Below, piece by piece: positions 15,578-23,463 of a stretch of 40,164 nt of DNA (within the stretch, counting starts at the first letter, position 1; the number at the start of each line of letters is the position of its first letter). Source of the DNA: an uncultured Clostridia bacterium. Its GTDB lineage: Bacteria; Bacillota; Clostridia; Christensenellales; Borkfalkiaceae. The translations under genes and the position numbers were made by a program. The notes under the pieces are model-generated. The model did no database searches. It saw only the letters and a list, made by a program, of their open reading frames with translations, and was not told the DNA's origin. The stretch is from contig CANQBW010000010.1 of the NCBI GenBank assembly GCA_947589565.1, positions 1 through 40,164 on the forward strand, written 5' to 3'.

Positions 15578-16771
15578 TCAATGAATGATATGGAATCCGC
15601 TCTTTTCGAGGGTGGATTTGATGTTTTCGATGTGTTCGAAGCTGCCGGTCTCGAGTTCGAGTTTCAAATAACAGGTATCGACGTCGCCGTCGGCGGCGAG
15701 CCGCTCGTGCTGGGCGGAGATGACGTTCGCCCCCAACTTTGCGACGCACTGAAGGGCCTCGCTGAGCTGTCCCGGGGTATCCTTGAGCTGGATCGTGATG
15801 AGGCAGCGGCGGCCGCTGTTCAAAAGTCCCTGTGTGATGACGCGGGAGAGGCGGTTGACGTCGATATTTCCGCCCGAAATGATACAGCAGACCTTCTTTC
15901 CCTTGATGGGAAGTTTGTTGTACATCGCCGCGGCGAGCGAGATGGCGCCCGCGCCCTCTGCGATGAGTTTCTTCTTTTCAAGTAAGGTCAAAATCGCGGT
16001 ATACAGTTCCCCTTCGTTGACCGTGAAGATGTCGTCCACATACTTCTTGGTGAGGTCGAAGGTGAGCCGTCCCGGTTCCTTGACGGCGATGCCGTCCGCG
16101 AGCGTGTTGACGGATGCGAGGCGGATCGCCCTGCCCTCTTTGATGGAATTGTACATGCTCGAGGCGTTGGACGCCTGTACGCCGTAAACTTTAATGTCCG
16201 GTTTAATTTGCTTTGCGGCATAGGCGACGCCCGAGATCAGTCCCCCTCCGCCGATCGGCACGACGATCGCGTCCATGTCGGGACGCTCCTCCAAAATTTC
16301 GAGGGAGAGAGTCCCCTGTCCCGCGATGACGTCCTCATCGTCGAAGGGATGGATGAAGGTGTAGCCGTGTTCCTTCTGAAGTTCGACCGCACGCTGGTAG
16401 GCGTCGTCATAGACGCCGTTCACGAGGCAGATCTCCGCGCCGTAGCTTCTGGTCGCCTCGATCTTGGAGATGGGCGCACCCGCAGGCAGGCAGATGAGCG
16501 CGTGGATCCCGTTCCGCTGCGCGGCGAGCGCAACGCCCTGCGCATGGTTGCCCGCAGAACATGCGATGACCCCCCTCTTCTTCTCCTCGTCGGTGAGCTG
16601 GGAAATTTTATAGTACGCCCCTCTCACTTTGAAGGAGCCCGTGATCTGCAAGTTCTCCGTCTTGAGATAGACTTCGTTGTCGCATTCGATGGGCATATGT
16701 AAGATGTCGGTATTGTTGATCACTTCGCGCAATACTTGTTCCGCGTTTTTGACTTTATCCAGTGTAAGCAT
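15578..16771 (-). CDS. ilvA: Threonine ammonia-lyase (threonine deaminase) with ACT domain
   Basis: A 397-residue PLP enzyme converting L-threonine to 2-oxobutanoate and ammonia. The PLP lysine is Lys48 in GSFKVRGA. ACSAGNHAQGVA is the substrate loop, and VPIGGGGLISG binds the cofactor phosphate. A C-terminal ACT-type domain (~325-397, LITIQLKDTPGQLSEAL) suggests amino-acid allostery. The length matches the short IlvA/TdcB class used for isoleucine synthesis or threonine catabolism; which of the two cannot be told because no other ilv genes are near. ATG 16769-16771 follows GGAGGAAT, which overlaps the end of the Nudix gene. The spacing to the ATG is long (11 bases). It is the last gene of a three-gene minus-strand operon. 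Confidence 0.92.
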   Translation of the reverse strand: MLTLDKVKNAEQVLREVINNTDILHMPIECDNEVYLKTENLQITGSFKVRGAYYKISQLTDEEKKRGVIACSAGNHAQGVALAAQRNGIHALICLPAGAPISKIEATRSYGAEICLVNGVYDDAYQRAVELQKEHGYTFIHPFDDEDVIAGQGTLSLEILEERPDMDAIVVPIGGGGLISGVAYAAKQIKPDIKVYGVQASNASSMYNSIKEGRAIRLASVNTLADGIAVKEPGRLTFDLTKKYVDDIFTVNEGELYTAILTLLEKKKLIAEGAGAISLAAAMYNKLPIKGKKVCCIISGGNIDVNRLSRVITQGLLNSGRRCLITIQLKDTPGQLSEALQCVAKLGANVISAQHERLAADGDVDTCYLKLELETGSFEHIENIKSTLEKSGFHIIH

Positions 16772-16777
16772 GATTTT

Positions 16778-17317
16778 TTATTCCTCCATATTCACATCCG
16801 AAGAATGTGCACATAAATACAAAATTGCCGTCAGCGTCTTGGAATCGGTGATCTTCCCCTCTTCGCAAAGTTTCTTTGCCTCTTTCAGGGGAAGAAGGAC
16901 GACGCTCAGAAACTCGTCCTCGTCCAGATGCTGCTTTCCCTCGCGGACTTCTTCCGCAAGATAGATATAGATGATCTCGTTCGTATACCCCGGGGAGGGA
17001 TACAGACGGAAGAGAAGGGTCATCTTTCCCGCAACGAGCCCGGTCTCTTCCTCGAACTCGCGCATGGCGGCCGAAAGCGGCTCTTCCCCGCGGTTGAGTT
17101 TCCCCGCGGGAATTTCGAGAAGCTCCTCTCCGTATGCGTAGCGATATTGGCGGACGAGGACGATCTTCCCCTCTTTTTCGCAGAGGATCGCCGCCCCGCC
17201 GGGGTGCTCGACGATCTCCCGCTTTCCGGGCTTGCCGTTTTCGAGCAAAACTTCGTCGCAGCGAAGGTTGACGACCTTGCCGCTGTAGATCGTATTCTTT
17301 TTGACTGTCTTTTCCAT
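16778..17317 (-). CDS. Nudix hydrolase, ADP-ribose pyrophosphatase-like
   Basis: A 179-residue NudF-type hydrolase, expected to cleave ADP-ribose to AMP and ribose-5-phosphate. The Nudix box spans residues 72-94 (Gly72, Glu78, then REFEEETGL). IVEHPGGAAIL and VRQYRYAYGEELLEIPAGK are typical of ADP-ribose pyrophosphatases. The start is set at ATG 17315-17317, where homology begins (MEKTVKKNTIYSGKVVNLR). It lies 4 bases after the stop of the upstream gene and has no clear Shine-Dalgarno, so translation is probably coupled. Six bases separate its stop from ilvA. An ADP-ribose macrodomain hydrolase is encoded nearby at 19027-19878, a possible but unproven functional link. Confidence 0.9.
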   Translation of the reverse strand: MEKTVKKNTIYSGKVVNLRCDEVLLENGKPGKREIVEHPGGAAILCEKEGKIVLVRQYRYAYGEELLEIPAGKLNRGEEPLSAAMREFEEETGLVAGKMTLLFRLYPSPGYTNEIIYIYLAEEVREGKQHLDEDEFLSVVLLPLKEAKKLCEEGKITDSKTLTAILYLCAHSSDVNMEE

Positions 17318-17321
17318 ATAA

Positions 17322-18035
17322 TTATAAGTCGCCCGCGAGCGCGATAAACACGCCGCTGCTCTCATCCATGATATTTAAATACTGCAGAAAGTAAAGATAC
17401 CCGCACAGAAGCGCTCGGATCGCGGGGACGTCCTTCTTGTCGATGGCGAAGGAGAGCTCCGTGAGCATGGTGGAACCTGCAATGAAGTCCTCCCGCGGAA
17501 GGGAGAGCCCCGTAAGCCGCGCATGTTCCTCGGCGGCTTTCTGCGAGAGTGCGTCGAGGACTCCCTCATTCCGTCTTTGATAATATCCCTCGAAGCGGCG
17601 GACGCTCGTGGGGAAGCAGCCGCGGAGAATGTCGCGGAAGGGACGAAGGAAGGTCGCCGTGAACCGCTCGTAGGAGGCGGTCAGGGAGCCGTCCACATAG
17701 AAATACCTGAGCAGAAATTCATTTGTCTTGAGCGTTCCGTTCTCGATCTCTGCGAAAATGCAGAAGACGAAGGCGACGAGTTCCTCATCGGTTGAGGGAA
17801 GGTAAGCCTCTCCCCGCAAGATCGGCGAACGCTCGGGGGGGATCAGGTATCTTCTCTTTGCCGCGGGGTAGTCGAAATTTTCGAGAACGGCGCCGAAGAG
17901 CCCCGTCAGCTCTTCGCTGACGGCAACGGCTCTCATCATGTCGTCGATCTTCTTGTCGGCAAGAATGTGCTTGCCCTCGATGAGTTCGTCGCAGGCGTTG
18001 AAAAAGCGCCAAAGTGCGGTATTTTGATCTTCCAT
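17322..18035 (-). CDS. Hypothetical protein, likely all-helical, unknown function
   Basis: A 237-residue soluble protein with no signal peptide or membrane helix. It is mostly predicted helix with many aromatic and charged residues (FLLRYFYVDGSLTASYERF, RPFRDILRGCF, GYLYFLQYLNIMDESSG). I recognise no family. ATG 18033-18035 has AAAGGAT at correct spacing. It heads the operon hypothetical-Nudix-ilvA and has its own extended -10 promoter. Position suggests, but does not show, a link with the Nudix enzyme. Confidence 0.75.
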   Translation of the reverse strand: MEDQNTALWRFFNACDELIEGKHILADKKIDDMMRAVAVSEELTGLFGAVLENFDYPAAKRRYLIPPERSPILRGEAYLPSTDEELVAFVFCIFAEIENGTLKTNEFLLRYFYVDGSLTASYERFTATFLRPFRDILRGCFPTSVRRFEGYYQRRNEGVLDALSQKAAEEHARLTGLSLPREDFIAGSTMLTELSFAIDKKDVPAIRALLCGYLYFLQYLNIMDESSGVFIALAGDL

Positions 18036-18085
18036 GGCGGTATCCTTTTGGGTGTTCGGAGCAGAGTTTTCTCCGCCCGACTACT

Positions 18086-18094
18086 ATTATAGCA
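18086..18094 (-). promoter_or_regulatory. Extended -10 promoter of the hypothetical-Nudix-ilvA operon
   Basis: TGC-TATAAT on the minus strand is an extended -10. The -35 region is weak, as is usual for this class. The ATG is 50 bases downstream. Confidence 0.65.
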
Positions 18095-18133
18095 CAAATC
18101 CTCGGAGAATGAAAAGATTTTGGGGAAAATATC

Positions 18134-18162
18134 TTGATTTTCTCAGAAAAATTTGCTATAAT
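18134..18162 (+). promoter_or_regulatory. Promoter of the DUF4364-TSCPD operon
   Basis: TTGATT (18134-18139), a 17-base spacer ending in TGC and TATAAT (18157-18162) give both a -35 and an extended -10. Confidence 0.85.
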
Positions 18163-18193
18163 AACTTAAACTTCTTTTTTTGTCGGGAAAATC

Positions 18194-18718
18194 ATGCAGA
18201 TAAAAGGCGAGACCTCGGTCAACAAGTTAATATTGCTCTTCGTCTTCGACAAGATGGAGTGTTCCCTCTCGGAGCGCATCATTCTCGACATGTGTACCTC
18301 GTCGAACGACTGGATCAACTACATGGACTGCGTGGTGCTCCTTCAAAAACTGTTGACGGACGGATTTATCTGCGAGACGCCGGGCGGCGACGACCCTCTC
18401 TACACCATCACTCCCGAGGGCAGGGAGACGCTCGCGAATTTCTACATCAATATCCCGCGCAGCACGCGGGAGGAGATTTCCCGCTTCGTCAAGAACTTCG
18501 GCGCGAAATATCGCAACAAGCAGGAATGCAAGGCGGACTACTTTCAGAACAAGGACGGCTCCTATACGGTCTTTCTTCGCATTCTCGCCCCCGTCCAGCC
18601 CATGCTGGAACTCAAATTCGTCGTTCCCGACAAGAAGACGGCGAACTGCATCTATAAGCAATGGGAAGACAAGGCTTCGGACTTGTATTCGGCGGTATAT
18701 GAAACTTTGGTAGATTAA
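18194..18718 (+). CDS. DUF4364 family winged-helix protein
   Basis: A 174-residue member of the Firmicutes-specific DUF4364 family. The N-terminal ~85 residues carry a winged helix (NKLILLFVFDKMECSLSERI, LLQKLLTDGFI, YTITPEGRETL), suggesting a DNA-binding or adaptor role. The C-terminal half is a mixed alpha/beta region (KADYFQNKDGSYTVFLRILA) usual for the family. No member has a firmly established function to my knowledge. ATG 18194 has only a weak GGGAAAA upstream. The promoter is strong, and the TSCPD gene follows 17 bases later. Confidence 0.88.
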   Translation: MQIKGETSVNKLILLFVFDKMECSLSERIILDMCTSSNDWINYMDCVVLLQKLLTDGFICETPGGDDPLYTITPEGRETLANFYINIPRSTREEISRFVKNFGAKYRNKQECKADYFQNKDGSYTVFLRILAPVQPMLELKFVVPDKKTANCIYKQWEDKASDLYSAVYETLVD

Positions 18719-18735
18719 AACGTGAGGTAATATTT

Positions 18736-18990
18736 ATGGTAGTGTATTCCACAAAGGGAACCTGTTCCAAGCAGATCGTCTTCGACTTAGACGACGAGAA
18801 GCGCATCCACAATCTGAAATTCATCGGCGGCTGCAGCGGCAACCTGCAGGGGATCAGCAAACTCGTCGAGAACCGAAAGGCGGAAGACGTCATTCCCCTT
18901 CTGAAGGGGATCCGATGCAAGCAGAATACGTCCTGTCCCGACCAGCTCGCCCGCGCCCTCGAGGAACAGCTCAGAGAAATTCCCGAATAA
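18736..18990 (+). CDS. TSCPD domain protein (TIGR03905-type)
   Basis: An 84-residue protein matching the stand-alone TSCPD family. This cysteine-containing domain is otherwise found at the C-terminus of some ribonucleotide reductases. Conserved pieces seen are YSTKGTCSKQI, GGCSGNLQGISKLV and GIRCKQNTSCPDQLARAL, with cysteines at about 10, 33, 60 and 67. Metal or nucleic-acid binding is plausible but unproven. ATG 18736 follows GAGG at good spacing. It is second in the operon after DUF4364 and ends 6 bases before an intrinsic terminator. Confidence 0.9.
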   Translation: MVVYSTKGTCSKQIVFDLDDEKRIHNLKFIGGCSGNLQGISKLVENRKAEDVIPLLKGIRCKQNTSCPDQLARALEEQLREIPE

Positions 18991-18996
18991 TGTTCA

Positions 18997-19022
18997 AGCC
19001 CCGAAATAAGCGGGGCTTTTTC
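18997..19022 (+). terminator. Intrinsic terminator after the TSCPD gene
   Basis: The stem AAGCCCCG/CGGGGCTT with a 7-base loop runs into TTTTTC. Confidence 0.9.
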
Positions 19023-19026
19023 ATGC

Positions 19027-19878
19027 TCACGCCATTTTAAGGATATTTTGATAAATTTCGGTGTCCTCGGGCAGGAAGGTGTTGAAGATGATCTTCATCT
19101 TGCTTTCGGGACGGTGCAGCTTCCAGCCGATGACGGCGCCAGCGGCGATCTCCGCAGCCTCCGCACGGGGAAAATTGAAGACCCCCGTCGAAATACAGCA
19201 GAAGGCGATCGAGGAAAGACCCATCTCCTCCGCGAGGTTCAGACAGGAGAGGTAGCAGGACCGAAGGGAAAGCCGCTCCTCTTCGCCGACCGTCCTTCCC
19301 ACCCGCGGGCCGACGGAATGAATGACGTATTTCGAGGGCAGATTGTAGGCAAGTGTGATCTTGGCGTCCCCCGTCTCCTCCTCCGTCCCCTGCAATGCCA
19401 TGATCCTGGCGCAGTCACGCCGAAGCTGCATTCCCGCGCGGGAATGGATGACGTTGTCGATGCAGTTGTGCCCGGGGATAAAACAGCCCAAAAGTTCGCT
19501 GTTGGCGGCGTTGACGATCGCATCACTGTCGAGCGTCGTGATGTCCCCCTGCCAAAGGGAAATGCCGTACTTGAGTTCGGGAATGTCCGCGATCTTCACG
19601 ATCCCCCGCTCAAGGGTCTGCGTGTAGAGCAGTCTGTCCTGAAGGGACAGAATCTCGTCGGGGACGGGCAAGGGACGCCGCTCGTTCATGTAAGCGCGAA
19701 GGAGGGAGCACTTCTTTTCATAGCCCGCGCTGAAGGCGGCGATCATTCCCCTCTCCCGCAGAAGAAATTTTAAGAGCACGTTGCAAATTTCGTTTTTCTC
19801 CTCTTCGGTTGGAATGGGTTCGGGGCGAGGGGCGGGATTTAAATCGATCACCCCTCTGTATTCGTCCAATGTAAGCAT
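19027..19878 (-). CDS. Zinc-dependent macrodomain protein-ADP-ribose hydrolase
   Basis: A 283-residue enzyme predicted to remove ADP-ribose from proteins. An N-terminal helical region (~1-100) precedes the macrodomain (~105-283). The zinc-type motif GCFIPGHNCIDN gives ligands Cys132, His137 and Cys139. NAANSELL is the ADP-ribose loop, and CISTGVFNFP is the second phosphate-binding loop. Homologues in Staphylococcus and Streptococcus are encoded beside SirTM and lipoyl-carrier genes; none of those is next to this gene. ATG 19876-19878 follows AGGAGG, and a longer in-frame reading lacks such a site. It is divergent from the PH-domain gene. Confidence 0.9.
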   Translation of the reverse strand: MLTLDEYRGVIDLNPAPRPEPIPTEEEKNEICNVLLKFLLRERGMIAAFSAGYEKKCSLLRAYMNERRPLPVPDEILSLQDRLLYTQTLERGIVKIADIPELKYGISLWQGDITTLDSDAIVNAANSELLGCFIPGHNCIDNVIHSRAGMQLRRDCARIMALQGTEEETGDAKITLAYNLPSKYVIHSVGPRVGRTVGEEERLSLRSCYLSCLNLAEEMGLSSIAFCCISTGVFNFPRAEAAEIAAGAVIGWKLHRPESKMKIIFNTFLPEDTEIYQNILKMA

Positions 19879-19944
19879 AGTCCTCCTTTTTGGGGCGGGG
19901 GTTCCCGTCCATTCGACTGTCAAATTTTACCGACCGGAAAAAGC

Positions 19945-19973
19945 TTGCAATTTTGTCTTTTCTACGCTATAAT
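19945..19973 (+). promoter_or_regulatory. Promoter of the PH-domain gene; predicts a leaderless transcript
   Basis: TTGCAA (19945-19950), a 17-base spacer and TATAAT (19968-19973) are followed by GGAAAT and the ATG at 19980. Confidence 0.85.
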
Positions 19974-19979
19974 GGAAAT

Positions 19980-20495
19980 ATGGAAAAAATAGAACAAGGC
20001 GACGTCGCGATCAAGCGCTATCCCTTCCAATTCACCACACTCATGAAAGTCCTCTTTTTTCTGGGACTTCTCCTTGCCGCCGCGGGCTTCGGGCTCACGC
20101 TCTGGAGATTCATGGTCTTTCTCAAAGAAGATGCAGGCTCCTTCTACAGCTGGCTGCAATACATCATCCTCTTCTTTGTCAGCCTCTTTCTGATCGCCCT
20201 CATCATCTCCATGCTCATTCGCTCGCAGTATCTGCTCACGGGGACGCACCTCATTCTGCAATTCGGATTCATCAAGCAGAAATTCGCCATCAAGGACTTC
20301 TACTCGGTGCATTTGTTCAAGGGAATGAACAAACTCGCCGTCTATTTCGACGATTTCAAGACGAAGTACATGATGATCGTCATTCGCGAGAAGTGGTACG
20401 ACGACTTCATTCAGACCCTCATGGAGCGCAAACCGGGGATCGGCGTCTCCTACTCGACCAAAGAGGAAGAGGACGAGATCAAAAAGAAAAAGTAA
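19980..20495 (+). CDS. Bacterial PH-domain-like membrane protein
   Basis: A 171-residue protein with two membrane helices (~21-43 and ~56-78). A C-terminal bacterial PH-like module (~82-150; SQYLLTGTHLILQFGFIKQK, FKGMNKLAVYFDD) and a Lys/Glu tail follow. Membrane helices joined to a PH module are a common Gram-positive arrangement of unknown function. The ATG at 19980 is the natural start after a consensus promoter; the frame reads upstream only through promoter sequence. No Shine-Dalgarno is present and the -10 lies six bases before the ATG, so the mRNA is probably leaderless. The conserved intergenic element at 20511 follows. Confidence 0.75.
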   Translation: MEKIEQGDVAIKRYPFQFTTLMKVLFFLGLLLAAAGFGLTLWRFMVFLKEDAGSFYSWLQYIILFFVSLFLIALIISMLIRSQYLLTGTHLILQFGFIKQKFAIKDFYSVHLFKGMNKLAVYFDDFKTKYMMIVIREKWYDDFIQTLMERKPGIGVSYSTKEEEDEIKKKK

Positions 20496-20510
20496 GAGGA
20501 TTTGTTTAAA

Positions 20511-20615
20511 ACAGACACGCTTGTTACCGAATAAAAAGCGTTAAAGGGTTTGGGATGCATCGCAAGCATCCCAACATTTTTTTGCGCTACTTTTTTGTAT
20601 GCGTAAAAAAGTAGC
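20511..20615 (+). ncRNA. Conserved two-hairpin intergenic element, copy 1 (candidate structured RNA/terminator)
   Basis: This ~105-base element recurs at 32727-32832. Hairpin 1 has a 9-bp stem (20550-20558 with 20566-20574), loop ATCGCAA and then seven T. Hairpin 2 is GCTACTTTTTT (20586-20596) with AAAAAAGTAGC (20605-20615). The hairpin-1 stem differs from copy 2 at four positions, all matched by compensatory changes on the other arm. It follows a plus-strand gene in a convergent gap. Termination is the simplest role, but the conserved flank (CGAATAAAAAGCGTT) and the second hairpin exceed what a terminator needs. Confidence 0.6.
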
Positions 20616-20704
20616 AATGCAAGACTTGCAGAAAAGACAGTGCTCAAGCGGCTTACCGCTTATACGTCCGTCTGACATTCAAGACAATCTTTAAGCGATT
20701 TTGC

Positions 20705-22018
20705 TTATTTTTCGCTGCAAAATTCCACTTTCTTGCCCTCGAGAATGAGGTTCGTCGTGCGGACGGCGCACATTTTTCCGCACATGGAGCAGGAATGCCG
20801 CTCGCTCGGCGGGGTACTCTCGAAGTACGCCCTCGCCTTCTCGGGGTCGAGCGCGATCTTGAACATCTCCTCCCAGTCGAGCTTGTGCCTTGCCTCCGCC
20901 ATCTGATCGTCCCGCTCCCGCGCATGGGGAACTCCCTTTGCGATGTCCGCGGCGTGCGCCGCGATGCGGCTCGCAATGATCCCCTCCTTGACGTCGGAGA
21001 GGTCGGGAAGGCGCAGATGTTCCGCGGGGGTCACATAGCAGAGGAAGTCCGCTCCGCTCGCCGCTGCGATCGCGCCGCCGATCGCCGAAGTGATGTGATC
21101 GTACCCGGGCGCAATGTCCGTCACAAGGGGGCCCAAAACATAGAAGGGCGCGCCGTGGCAGATGCGCTTTTGCAGCTTCATGTTCGCTTCGATCTCGTTC
21201 ATCGCCATGTGTCCGGGTCCCTCCACGAGGACCTGGACATTTCTCTCCCAAGCCCGCTCAGTGAGTGCGCCGAGTTCGATGAGCTCGGAAATTTGACCCG
21301 CGTCGCTGCTGTCGTCGATACAGCCGGGGCGAAGCGCGTCTCCGAGGCTGATCGTCACATCGTACTCATTGAGAATGTCGAGCACTTCGTCATAGTATTC
21401 GTAGAAGGGATTTTCATTTCCCGTCATCATCATCCAGGCAAAGAGAAGAGACCCTCCGCGGGAGACGATGTTCATCTTTCTCTTGTCCCGCATGAACGCC
21501 TCGACCGCGCGGCGGTTGATCCCCGCATGAATGGTCATGAAGTCGACGCCCTCCTCGGCGTGCGCCTGCACGACGCGCAGGAAATCCTTCGCGGAAATTT
21601 CGAGAAGGTCCTTTTCGAGATAGCCGATCGCGTCATACATGGGCACGGTGCCGATCATCGCCGGGGACTTTTTGATGAGCTCGCGGCGGAAGGTGTTCGT
21701 CTTGCCGTAGTTGCTCAGATCCATAATCGCCTCCGCGCCGAATTTCAGCGCCATGTCCACCTTCTGCATTTCGACGTCGTAATTTTTGCAATCCCCCGAA
21801 ATTCCGAGGTTGACGTTGATCTTCGTCCTCAAGCCCTTTCCGATCCCCTCCGCGGAGAGCGAAGTATGATGGATGTTGGCGGGGATCGCAACCGTCCCCT
21901 CCGCGACGTTTTGACGAATGGTCTCCGCGCTCGAAAACTCCTTCTTCGCGACGAGCTCCATTTCGGGCGTGATGATCCCCTTCTTCGCCGCTTCCATCTG
22001 TGTCTTATAATTCCTCAT
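20705..22018 (-). CDS. thiC: Phosphomethylpyrimidine synthase
   Basis: A 437-residue radical SAM enzyme that rearranges aminoimidazole ribotide to hydroxymethylpyrimidine phosphate. Conserved blocks include [50 protein letters not shown] and [14 protein letters not shown]. The C-terminal CSMCGKMC gives the non-classical CxxCxxxxC cluster site. ATG 22016-22018 lies three bases after the thiD stop, with GGGAAGG upstream. It is the last gene of the eight-gene thiamin operon. The length is short compared with proteobacterial ThiC (~600) and typical of the clostridial form. No strong terminator is seen after the stop. Confidence 0.97.
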   Translation of the reverse strand: MRNYKTQMEAAKKGIITPEMELVAKKEFSSAETIRQNVAEGTVAIPANIHHTSLSAEGIGKGLRTKINVNLGISGDCKNYDVEMQKVDMALKFGAEAIMDLSNYGKTNTFRRELIKKSPAMIGTVPMYDAIGYLEKDLLEISAKDFLRVVQAHAEEGVDFMTIHAGINRRAVEAFMRDKRKMNIVSRGGSLLFAWMMMTGNENPFYEYYDEVLDILNEYDVTISLGDALRPGCIDDSSDAGQISELIELGALTERAWERNVQVLVEGPGHMAMNEIEANMKLQKRICHGAPFYVLGPLVTDIAPGYDHITSAIGGAIAAASGADFLCYVTPAEHLRLPDLSDVKEGIIASRIAAHAADIAKGVPHARERDDQMAEARHKLDWEEMFKIALDPEKARAYFESTPPSERHSCSMCGKMCAVRTTNLILEGKKVEFCSEK

Positions 22019-22021
22019 AAA

Positions 22022-22846
22022 TTACCTTCCCTGATGATTATTTTCCGCAGCCTTCAAAAAACGGCTGTCAATGTCAAATGCGTGATTCATAGGCCCCCTG
22101 CCCTTTCCAAGGTCGAGCCCAAACGCGATCGCGCCCGCAACAAACTCCTTTGCAAGTGTTACGGATCCCAAAAGCGTAAATCCCTTGGCAAGATTCGATG
22201 CGATCGCACTCGAGAGCGTACACCCCGTGCCATGCGTGTTGGGATTTTTTATCCTCTCCCCCTTGAGCCACTGCGAGCCGCTCTTACAATAGAGCAAGTC
22301 GTCCGCGCCCCCCTCGCCGTGCCCGCCCTTGATGAGAACGGCACAGCCGAATTTTTCAAAGAGGCGCTTTGCGGCTTTTTCGCGCTCTTCCGTCGAGCGA
22401 ATGGTCACTCCCGAAAGCGTCTCCGCCTCGGGCAGATTGGGCGTGATGAGCGTCGCAAGCGGAAAAAGCTCATCTTGCAAGGCTTTTTCCGCCTCTTTTT
22501 CGAGAAGTCTCTTCCCCGAAGTCGAGATCATGACGGGATCGACGACGATGTTTCTTATTTTATACTCCCGCAAGAGCTCCGCTGTAATTAAAATGAGCTC
22601 TTTCGAATACATCATGCCGATCTTGACGGCGGCGGGCAAGATGTCCGAGAGGACGCATTCAAGCTGTCGGCGGAAAAATTCGGACGGCACTTGAAAGACG
22701 TCGAAGACGCCGAGCGTGTTTTGCGCCGTGAGCGCTGTTGGAACCGCCATCGCATAGACGCCATTTAAAGTCATCGTCTTGAGGTCCGCCTGAATGCCCG
22801 CTCCGCCCGACGGGTCGCTTCCCGCGACAGAGAGGACGGCCTTCAT
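22022..22846 (-). CDS. thiD: Hydroxymethylpyrimidine/phosphomethylpyrimidine kinase
   Basis: A 274-residue ribokinase-fold enzyme that phosphorylates HMP and then HMP-P to HMP-PP. It starts MKAVLSVAGSDPSGGAGIQA, the family's first motif. VDPVMISTSGKRLL and the anion-hole region NTHGTGCTLSSAIASNLAKG are intact. The ATG at 22844-22846 overlaps the thiE stop as ATGA. A longer in-frame reading upstream overlaps thiE and has no support. It supplies the pyrimidine half for ThiE and receives HMP-P from ThiC downstream in the same operon. Confidence 0.96.
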   Translation of the reverse strand: MKAVLSVAGSDPSGGAGIQADLKTMTLNGVYAMAVPTALTAQNTLGVFDVFQVPSEFFRRQLECVLSDILPAAVKIGMMYSKELILITAELLREYKIRNIVVDPVMISTSGKRLLEKEAEKALQDELFPLATLITPNLPEAETLSGVTIRSTEEREKAAKRLFEKFGCAVLIKGGHGEGGADDLLYCKSGSQWLKGERIKNPNTHGTGCTLSSAIASNLAKGFTLLGSVTLAKEFVAGAIAFGLDLGKGRGPMNHAFDIDSRFLKAAENNHQGR

Positions 22847-23463
22847 GAAAGATCTCCCAATTTGCGGCAGAAGGACTTTGCCGCTGCCTGCACGTCGCTT
22901 GCCGAAAAGACGGCAGAGCAGACCGCAACGCCCGCGATCTTCGCCCCCTTGAGTCGCAGAACATTTTCCCCCGTGATCCCGCCGATCGCGAACACGGGAA
23001 TCGAGACCGCAGAGCAAATTTCATCGAGGTCCTTTAAGGTGATGGCAATTGCCTCGGGTTTTGTGGGCGAGGGAAAGACGGCTCCGACGCCAAGATAGTC
23101 CGCTCCCTCCCGTTCCGCCTGCAAGGCGCGGGCGGGCGTCTTTGCGGTCGATCCGACGAGAAGTTTCGGATACATTCCCTTAATTTCCTTGACGGAGGAA
23201 TCCTCCGCGCCGACATGCACGCCGTCCGCACCGCTCTCGAGCGCGACGCGCACACTGTCATTGATGATGAGGGGCACGCCGTACTTCTTGCACAGCCGCT
23301 TCACTTCCCGTCCCTCGCGCAGATATTGCTCAAATGGCACATTCTTCTCCCTCAGTTGCAGGAGTTTGACGCCGCCCTTGAGCGCATCCTCGATTTTTTT
23401 GTAAAATTCCTCCTCGCGCTCCCTTCGGTCGGTGATGGCGTAGAGGATCTTTTGATTTTTCAT
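22843..23463 (-). CDS. thiE: Thiamin-phosphate synthase
   Basis: A 206-residue TIM-barrel enzyme joining HMP-PP to thiazole phosphate carboxylate. Motifs seen are LLQLREKNVP, INDSVRVALESGADGVHVG (diphosphate/Mg binding), GVGAVFPSPTK (thiazole loop) and FAIGGITGENV. All expected regions are present, unlike in the TenI paralogue before it. It overlaps tenI by 4 bases (ATGA) at the start and thiD by 4 bases at the end, indicating tight translational coupling. Confidence 0.95.
   Translation of the reverse strand: MKNQKILYAITDRREREEEFYKKIEDALKGGVKLLQLREKNVPFEQYLREGREVKRLCKKYGVPLIINDSVRVALESGADGVHVGAEDSSVKEIKGMYPKLLVGSTAKTPARALQAEREGADYLGVGAVFPSPTKPEAIAITLKDLDEICSAVSIPVFAIGGITGENVLRLKGAKIAGVAVCSAVFSASDVQAAAKSFCRKLGDLS

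Noticed and set aside
20795..22591. A 598-codon plus-strand frame opposite thiC and thiD
   Set aside because: It spans two unmistakable minus-strand genes and their junction and shows no protein-family features.
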